Source: Bacteroidales bacterium UBA3388
Lineage (GTDB): Bacteria > Bacteroidota > Bacteroidia > Bacteroidales > P3
NCBI GenBank assembly: GCA_002358855.1
Contig: DEPQ01000076.1
Span: 11,222-39,484 of the forward strand
Reading direction: 5' to 3'
DNA length: 28,263 bases
Shown: one piece after another, positions 22,624 to 28,263 of the stretch
How the letters are laid out: every line of letters starts with the position of its first letter
Position numbering within the stretch: position 1 is the first letter of the stretch
Translations under genes and position numbers: made by a program
Notes under the pieces: model-generated
What the model was told of the DNA's origin: nothing
The model's database searches: none
Seen by the model: the letters and a program-made list of their open reading frames with translations, nothing else

Positions 22624-25505
22624 AAAAGATTTTTTTAGCTCTTAGTTTATGTTTATTTGCCTTTACTATCAAGGCTCAAACATCTGAAACTCCTTATTAC
22701 AAATTAGTAAATCCTTTTATTGGAACAGATTTTCATGGACACACATATCCAGGAGCGATTGCTCCTTTCGGAATGGTACAACTTTCACCTGACACTCGCA
22801 TTGATGGTTGGGACGGTTGTAGTGCTTATCATTATTCTGACAATGTAATATATGGTTTTTCTCACACCCACCTTTCTGGTACGGGTTGTTCGGATTATGG
22901 AGATTTTCTCTTCACTCCTACTATGAAAAGTAGCAATAGCAAAGATTTTACTTTAAATTTTTCGCATAAAAACGAATATGCACATGCAGGATACTATAAA
23001 GTAACAGCTTGGAACCAAGACACAATTTCAACAGAACTTACAGCATCGGAGCGAGCTGGCTATCACAAATACACTTTCCCTAAAAACGGAAAGAAAAAAG
23101 CAATAGTAATTGACTTTAAGCATAGAGATAAGCTTTTGGATATGAGCTATAAAATAGTGAATCAAAACACTGTTATAGGATATAGACGTTCTGAGGCTTG
23201 GAATACGGATCAGAGAATTTATTTTGCTGCACAATTCAACTGCGAAATAGCAAATAGCAAATTTGATGAGCAAAGCAAGAGATTATTCCTTGATTTTGGA
23301 AATTCAGATAGCGAAGAAAACAATTCAATAGAGGCTATTGTTGCAATTTCTTCTGTTGATGAGAGCGGTGCTATAAATAATTTACATGCTGAGACTTTCA
23401 AATCTTTTGAAGATGCAAAGAAAAATGCAGAGCAACTTTGGAATAAAGAACTCGGAAAAATAGAAGTAGAAAGTAAGGACAAAGAAAAACTCATAACTTT
23501 CTACACTTGTCTTTATCACTGTATGGTTGCACCAAATCTTTACTCCGATGTAGATGGACGATATAGAGGAATGGACAACAAAATCTACACAACAAATAAT
23601 TATAATCGTTACACAGTATTTTCTTTATGGGATACATATCGCACACTCCACCCTTTGCTTGCTTTAATTGATAGAGAAAGAAGTTTAGACTTTGCAAAAA
23701 CTTCCTTAGACATTTATTCTCAAAGCGGATTCTTACCAATGTGGGAATTAGCCTCTTTTGAAACCTATTGTATGATAGGAATGCACGGCATAAGTATGAT
23801 GGCAGATTTATATACCAAAGGAATAATTCACGACAAAGACTTAACACTTCAATCAATGCTTGGTTCAATGGAGAAAAAGAAGTTTGGATTTGATTATTTC
23901 CTTGATAACGGATTCATTTCTTCGGAAAAAGAACACGAAAGTGTATCAAAAACTGTTGAATATGCCTACAATATGTATTGTGTTGCAAAGATTGCAAAAA
24001 TGCAAAACAAACAAGACATATACAAATCAATGATAGAAAAGGCACAATATTACAAAAACCTATTTAATCCTAACAATACATTTATTCAACCAAAGGAAAA
24101 CGGACGTTTTATGCTTGATTTCAATCCTACTCAAATCGATCAAAATTACACAGAAGGCAATGGCTGGCATTATACATTCTATGCTCCTGGCGATATAAAC
24201 AGTTTGATTGAAATAATGGGCGGAGACAAAGAGTTTTGCAGAAAATTAGATTCTTGTTTCTTTACAAATGAAAAAACAACCGGCAGAAATCAAGCCGATG
24301 TTACAGGATTGATTGGACAATACTGCCATGGAAATGAGCCAAGCCAACACACAGCATATTTATACGCTTATTCTGGTCAAGCATATAAGACTCAACAATT
24401 AGTAAGACAGATTTTAACAACCCTATACTCTCCAAAACCTGATGGAATATGCGGAAACGATGACGTAGGTCAAATGTCTGCTTGGTATGTTATGAGTGCA
24501 ATGGGATTTTATCCTGTTTGCCCAGTAGATAATCAATATGTAGTAGCTTCTCCTTTGTTTGAAAAAATTTCAATCAATCTTGAAAATGGCAAAAAATTCG
24601 TGATAGAGGCTCCAAATGCAGAAAAAACTCCGTATGTTAAAGCGATAAAACTAAATAACAAACAATACGACAAGGCTTTCATTAACTACGAAGACATTAA
24701 GGACGGAGGAATTATGCAATTCACTATGAGCAATGAACCTGTTAAAGATTTTGCAACTGCAAAAGAAGATAGACCTTATAGCAAGATTGAAAGCGAAGAT
24801 TTTTGTATTACTCCTTTCGTTTCATACCAAGGAACAGGAACTTTTACCAAAAACATAGAAGTTTATTTCAAGGCGTTCAATCCACAAGATACGATTTTTG
24901 TTTCTCTATCTAATGGAAAGAATTATCGTTTTGTAGGAAACGGAAAAATTAAAGTAAAGGAATCTGTAATTATTTCAGCGTTTTCTCAAAATAAAACAAA
25001 GTCTAAATCTGTTGAAACAAAGCTTTACAAAATTCCAGCAGGAAGAAGTGTAAAGGTTTTAACTAATGCAAACTCGCAATACACTGCATCGGGAGATTTT
25101 GCTTTGATTGACCTAAAACGAGGCAATGATAATTGGAAACTTGGCTGTTGGCAAGGATACTGGGGCGAAGACTTAGAAGCTGTAATTGATTTAGGAAAGA
25201 AACAAGAGGTTAAAAAAATTGGTGGAAACTTCATTCAAGATCAAAAAAGTTGGATTTTTATGCCAACAAAAGTAGAATATTACATTTCTAATGACGGAAT
25301 AGATTTTCAATTATTGGAAATCGTTGAGAACGATGTACCACAAAAGCAAGAAGGTGCAGTAATTAAAACATTCTTTACAAACAAAGAATTTACTGCTCGT
25401 TACATAAAAATTAAAGCATACAATCTTGGCATAAATCCAGAGTGGCATTTATCCGCAGGAGAAAAAGCTTGGTTATTTATAGACGAAGTAATAATAGAAC
25501 AATAA
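22620..25505 (+). CDS. GH92 alpha-mannosidase with C-terminal F5/8 type C-like domain
   Basis: This is a calcium-dependent exo-alpha-mannosidase of family 92, about 961 residues, with a signal peptide ending in KAQ. Seen are the N-terminal GTDFHGHTYPGA...PFGMVQLSPDT and FSHTHLSGTGCSDYGD motifs, TEGNGWHY with the likely acid E512, HGNEPSQH, and GNDDVGQMSAWYV with the likely base pair D614/D615. After the catalytic part comes an Fn3/CHB_HEX_C-like segment, then a discoidin (F5/8C) domain from about residue 815 that probably binds sugar. I chose the ATG at 22620, overlapping the preceding stop; an in-frame ATG lies 12 bases upstream but would put MQQR before a normal signal peptide. With the beta-mannosidase it could trim high-mannose N-glycans. 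Confidence 0.93.
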   Translation: MKKIFLALSLCLFAFTIKAQTSETPYYKLVNPFIGTDFHGHTYPGAIAPFGMVQLSPDTRIDGWDGCSAYHYSDNVIYGFSHTHLSGTGCSDYGDFLFTPTMKSSNSKDFTLNFSHKNEYAHAGYYKVTAWNQDTISTELTASERAGYHKYTFPKNGKKKAIVIDFKHRDKLLDMSYKIVNQNTVIGYRRSEAWNTDQRIYFAAQFNCEIANSKFDEQSKRLFLDFGNSDSEENNSIEAIVAISSVDESGAINNLHAETFKSFEDAKKNAEQLWNKELGKIEVESKDKEKLITFYTCLYHCMVAPNLYSDVDGRYRGMDNKIYTTNNYNRYTVFSLWDTYRTLHPLLALIDRERSLDFAKTSLDIYSQSGFLPMWELASFETYCMIGMHGISMMADLYTKGIIHDKDLTLQSMLGSMEKKKFGFDYFLDNGFISSEKEHESVSKTVEYAYNMYCVAKIAKMQNKQDIYKSMIEKAQYYKNLFNPNNTFIQPKENGRFMLDFNPTQIDQNYTEGNGWHYTFYAPGDINSLIEIMGGDKEFCRKLDSCFFTNEKTTGRNQADVTGLIGQYCHGNEPSQHTAYLYAYSGQAYKTQQLVRQILTTLYSPKPDGICGNDDVGQMSAWYVMSAMGFYPVCPVDNQYVVASPLFEKISINLENGKKFVIEAPNAEKTPYVKAIKLNNKQYDKAFINYEDIKDGGIMQFTMSNEPVKDFATAKEDRPYSKIESEDFCITPFVSYQGTGTFTKNIEVYFKAFNPQDTIFVSLSNGKNYRFVGNGKIKVKESVIISAFSQNKTKSKSVETKLYKIPAGRSVKVLTNANSQYTASGDFALIDLKRGNDNWKLGCWQGYWGEDLEAVIDLGKKQEVKKIGGNFIQDQKSWIFMPTKVEYYISNDGIDFQLLEIVENDVPQKQEGAVIKTFFTNKEFTARYIKIKAYNLGINPEWHLSAGEKAWLFIDEVIIEQ

Positions 25506-25506
25506 T

Positions 25507-26007
25507 ATGACAAAAATCGGTGTAATGAGTGATACACACTCCTATGTACCAAAGCAAGTTTACTCTTTCTTTGAAGATGTGGATTTAATCCTGCATTGTG
25601 GAGACGTAGGCTCAGAGGACGTACTTTGTGAGTTAAGAGTATTCAAGCCAACCATTGCTGTGTGGGGAAATTGTGATAGTAGACACGAATTAGACGATGT
25701 AAAAGAATTTCAAAGTTTAGAAATTGAAAACACAAAGATTCTTATGACTCACATAGGTGGCTATCCGAAACACTATCCCGAACATATAATTAAAAAACTC
25801 AAAGAAGAAAAACCCGATATCTTTCTTTGTGGGCACTCTCACATATTAAAGATAATGTATGATCAAGACTTAGATTTTCTTTTAATAAATCCCGGAGCAT
25901 GTGGCAGACAAGGATTTCATTTAAAATCAACTTTGGTAAAGTTTTGTCTTGATAATGGGAAAGCAAAAGACTTAGATATAATGGAATTTGATAAACACAA
26001 TAAATAA
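25507..26007 (+). CDS. YfcE/MJ0936-type metallophosphoesterase
   Basis: This small cytosolic phosphodiesterase has 166 residues and the complete two-metal set of the YfcE family: D9 and H11 (SDTH), D33 (CGDVG), N55 (GNCD), H82 (THIGG), and H110/H112 (GHSH). It ends with NPGACGRQGFH, also typical. The physiological substrate is unknown; relatives hydrolyse phosphodiester model substrates. The start lies 1 base after the GH92 stop, and the DUF6089 gene follows 2 bases after its own stop, so it sits inside the operon. Confidence 0.92.
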   Translation: MTKIGVMSDTHSYVPKQVYSFFEDVDLILHCGDVGSEDVLCELRVFKPTIAVWGNCDSRHELDDVKEFQSLEIENTKILMTHIGGYPKHYPEHIIKKLKEEKPDIFLCGHSHILKIMYDQDLDFLLINPGACGRQGFHLKSTLVKFCLDNGKAKDLDIMEFDKHNK

Positions 26008-26009
26008 GA

Positions 26010-26891
26010 ATGATGAAAAAAATAATTAGTTTCGTATTATTATTTAATATTTGCTTGATTGCAAATGCACAATTAGACAAATTAGAAATTGGAATGGCTT
26101 TTGGAGGAAGCAACTATGTAGGAGATATAAACTCTGCCTTTAATTCCAACGAAGAAAACAAACAATGGAATCAATTTGAATCAAGTTTTGATTTCTATAA
26201 CGTAAATTTCATGTGGGGAGTAGTTGCTCGCTACAATTTTAATCCCCGTTGGGTGTTGAATACCTCCTTTTCACTTTCACGATTGGAAGGAAATGATGCA
26301 TATTTCAACAATCCGAGAAATCTAAGTTTTTACACAGACTTAAAAGAATTTAGTGCTGTTGTTGAATTTAACTTTTTGGATTATCAAACAGGAAGTAAAA
26401 AGCATAGAATTGCACCATATATTTTTGTTGGGTTAGCAGGATTTCACTTCAATCCAAAGACTGACATCATCAATCCTATAACTCAAATTGAAGAATCAAT
26501 CGAATTACAACCATATAATACAGAAGGACAAGGTATGCCGGGGTATGACAAACCTTATTCAAAGTATAGTTTAGCAATTCCTTTCGGATTGGGTTGTAAG
26601 TTTAGCCTCAGCAATTATATTTCAGTGGCTGTGCAATGGGGATTTAGAAAAACATTTACCGATTACATAGATGACATAAGCACAAAATACGTTGATCACT
26701 ATGAAATGGTGAATTGGTCGGGCGAACTTGGTGCTGCGGTTGCCGACAGAACAAATGAATTACCTGGAAGAGAGGGTTTTTATAATGAACACAATCTTTC
26801 AAGAGGTAATGAAAATAATAAAGATTGGTATAATTTCTTTGGGATAACAATAACAACGAAACTTTCTAACGGAAAAAGACATTGTTTGTAG
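26010..26891 (+). CDS. DUF6089 family outer-membrane barrel, PorG-like
   Basis: This 293-residue exported protein has a signal peptide ending in ANAQ. The body starts with LEIGMAFGGSNYVGDIN and continues with WGVVARYNFNPRWVLNTSFS and APYIFVGLAGFHFNP. This is the pattern of DUF6089 proteins, which to my knowledge include PorG, an outer-membrane component of the Porphyromonas type IX system. In other Bacteroidota the gene typically precedes uppS and bamA; that arrangement is not seen here, because an OmpA-like gene follows. The start may be either of two adjacent ATGs (26010 or 26013). Family call is good; the PorG role is inference. Confidence 0.72.
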   Translation: MMKKIISFVLLFNICLIANAQLDKLEIGMAFGGSNYVGDINSAFNSNEENKQWNQFESSFDFYNVNFMWGVVARYNFNPRWVLNTSFSLSRLEGNDAYFNNPRNLSFYTDLKEFSAVVEFNFLDYQTGSKKHRIAPYIFVGLAGFHFNPKTDIINPITQIEESIELQPYNTEGQGMPGYDKPYSKYSLAIPFGLGCKFSLSNYISVAVQWGFRKTFTDYIDDISTKYVDHYEMVNWSGELGAAVADRTNELPGREGFYNEHNLSRGNENNKDWYNFFGITITTKLSNGKRHCL

Positions 26892-26908
26892 ATTTTTTTC
26901 AATATTTT

Positions 26909-26939
26909 TTTGTTTTTAAAAAATTTTTCATTAGTTTTG
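26909..26939 (+). promoter_or_regulatory. Predicted Bacteroidota promoter of the OmpA-like gene
   Basis: A -33 TTTG at 26909-26912 and a -7 TAGTTTTG at 26932-26939 are separated by 19 bases, the best match to the Bacteroidota consensus in the window. The ATG is 27 bases downstream. It suggests that this gene is expressed independently of the upstream operon. Confidence 0.75.
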
Positions 26940-26965
26940 TCGCATAATTTTAAAATATTGGTGTT

Positions 26966-28231
26966 ATGAAAAAAATTATAATCCTTTCACTGATTCTTTT
27001 ATTAAGTTTTGGATTGGCGGCTCAAAGCAAAAGTAAAAAGAAAAAAACAAAAAAACCAGTGCCTGCTACTCCTGTTGAAGTAGCTCTTCCAGACAGATGT
27101 TCAGATTGTTTTTTCCCTGTAACCTTACAAGTAGATGTTCCTTTCGGACCAACAGAACCGCTAAAAGGTTACGGATATGTAAACGAAATCAAAAGAGATG
27201 CTCAAACGAAAAATGTTTTTGAAAGTGAGCATAACTCAATTTGGTATTTTTTAGAAATACCTTACGATGGAAAACTTTTGATTGACATCAAACCTAAGAG
27301 TTTTTCTGACGATTATGACTTTATTGTCTATAAATATACCGACAAATATTTCTGCAATAGAGTAGAAAAAAACAGAGTAAAGCCAATTCGCAGTGTGCAA
27401 TCAGTAGTTAATACCGAGATTCAAGGCAAAACAGGACTTTCTTTAAAGAGTAATGTTGCCCATATTGCAAAAGAATCTTCGGAAGCATACGGAAAGTATA
27501 TTGATGTAAAGGCTGGCGAAAGTTATGTTATTGTTGTAGATAATTTAAACAGCAGTGGGTTAGGACACACCATTACTTGCGAGGTGTGGACCAATTCTTC
27601 TCCTCTTGTAATCAATCCTATTGATAGTTTATTGCAACAAAGAACAACTGCCAACCTTCACGTAAAAGAATTAGAAACAGGAAGAGTTGTTATAGACAAA
27701 CAAAATGCAGGTTCGACTAAGATAAAACTTTTGCCAGAAAGAACTTACGAGATTTCTTTGACCAAGGAAGGATTTTTTAACTACACAAGAAAAATCTCTC
27801 ACGCACAAGCAATAGGCAAAGACACTATTCTTTCGGCTCGACTTGTTCAAATAAAAGCAGGTTCTCCTCTTCCAATAAACGGAGACTTATATTTTGACAA
27901 CAATGAGAGCGGAGAATTATTCTTAATGCAAGAATGTTATCCTGCTTTAAAAGACGTAGTTCAAGCATTGACTCAATACCCTCAAATAAACGTTAATATA
28001 ATCGGACGAATTATGACCGAAGGGTTAAATGTTAAAAAAGACAACGAAGTTTCAAAAGCAAGAGCCGAAGCAATTAAGAAATACTTAGTTTCGCAAGGCA
28101 TTGCAGAAAGCAGAATCACTACAAGAGGAAGTTCTATCAAAGAATTAGAGGCACAAATCAAAGAACAATCGCGTTCAAGAAACAAAACGCTTAATCCTCC
28201 TTGCGAAATACGAATTGCGAATAAAAAATAA
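26966..28231 (+). CDS. Exported OmpA-family protein with degenerate C-terminal domain
   Basis: This 421-residue protein has a signal peptide (cleavage near GLAAQ, residue 20), then a Lys-rich stretch, a cysteine pair (DRCSDCFF) and a beta-rich N-terminal half with a PPC-like segment. A short carboxypeptidase-regulatory-like part follows, with an OmpA-like C-terminal domain from about residue 310. The usual peptidoglycan-binding loop GHTDxxG reads GRIMTEG at 347-353, so the diaminopimelate-contacting Asp is replaced. The helix Arg (R366 in SKARAEA) is kept. The final NRRVEI is also altered, to CEIRIA. It is probably an envelope protein that binds peptidoglycan weakly or something else. It has its own promoter. 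The window ends 32 bases after the stop, with nothing further seen. Confidence 0.82.
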   Translation: MKKIIILSLILLLSFGLAAQSKSKKKKTKKPVPATPVEVALPDRCSDCFFPVTLQVDVPFGPTEPLKGYGYVNEIKRDAQTKNVFESEHNSIWYFLEIPYDGKLLIDIKPKSFSDDYDFIVYKYTDKYFCNRVEKNRVKPIRSVQSVVNTEIQGKTGLSLKSNVAHIAKESSEAYGKYIDVKAGESYVIVVDNLNSSGLGHTITCEVWTNSSPLVINPIDSLLQQRTTANLHVKELETGRVVIDKQNAGSTKIKLLPERTYEISLTKEGFFNYTRKISHAQAIGKDTILSARLVQIKAGSPLPINGDLYFDNNESGELFLMQECYPALKDVVQALTQYPQINVNIIGRIMTEGLNVKKDNEVSKARAEAIKKYLVSQGIAESRITTRGSSIKELEAQIKEQSRSRNKTLNPPCEIRIANKK

Positions 28232-28263
28232 AATAAAAAAAAGAAAGAAAACTTAAAAATTTT

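Noticed and set aside
18664..26891. Full polysaccharide utilisation locus
   Set aside because: No SusC, SusD, hybrid two-component sensor or sigma/anti-sigma pair is present; only three carbohydrate-active or sugar genes are seen.

Overview
The window is AT-rich chromosomal DNA from a member of the Bacteroidota, most likely a Bacteroidales-type organism. The signs are exported proteins ending their signal peptides in AQ or SQ, promoters of the TAnnTTTG type in place of an E. coli -10 box, A-rich leaders without Shine-Dalgarno sequences, a type IX secretion plug protein (DUF5103), a DUF6089/PorG-like barrel, and a GH2 plus GH92 mannosidase pair. Species cannot be named from the sequence. Coding density is very high. 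No gene-free stretch exceeds about 130 bases, and no rRNA, tRNA, CRISPR array or insertion sequence was seen.

Layout. (1) 41-5217, minus strand: an operon DUF3109 protein -> MurL-MurD fusion -> class III fructose-1,6-bisphosphatase. (2) 5307-7624, plus: glnS and a small outer-membrane barrel, closed by a strong hairpin terminator. (3) 7754-12897: an accessory-looking insert with a membrane-anchored KAP-family P-loop NTPase directly abutting an exported seven-blade WD40 protein, then a convergent DUF4143 ATPase. (4) 13021-17560, minus: a tight operon pepD -> small membrane/coiled-coil protein resembling a stomatin/prohibitin tail -> aminopeptidase P -> T9SS plug protein. (5) 17685-18593, minus: YeiH/UPF0324 transporter. 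(6) 18664-26891, plus: dapB -> ROK sugar kinase -> beta-mannosidase -> GH92 alpha-mannosidase -> YfcE-like phosphoesterase -> DUF6089 barrel, with gaps of 0-13 bases. (7) 26966-28231, plus: OmpA-like protein behind a good Bacteroidota promoter.

How the genes work together. Regions 1 and 6 touch cell-wall supply: MurL-MurD would make the UDP-MurNAc-L-Ala-D-Glu precursor without free D-glutamate, and DapB feeds the diaminopimelate/lysine branch. The two mannosidases and the ROK kinase form a small mannoside-degrading unit that lacks a SusC/SusD pair in this window. The plug protein and the PorG-like barrel point to a type IX secretion system encoded elsewhere.

The two most interesting items are the one-polypeptide MurL-MurD fusion, with MurD active-site changes and a coiled linker built on a 21-base duplication, and the KAP NTPase plus exported WD40 propeller pair. 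The latter is a candidate transmembrane sensor/effector or phage-exclusion module. All functional statements rest on reading motifs; no database search was run.
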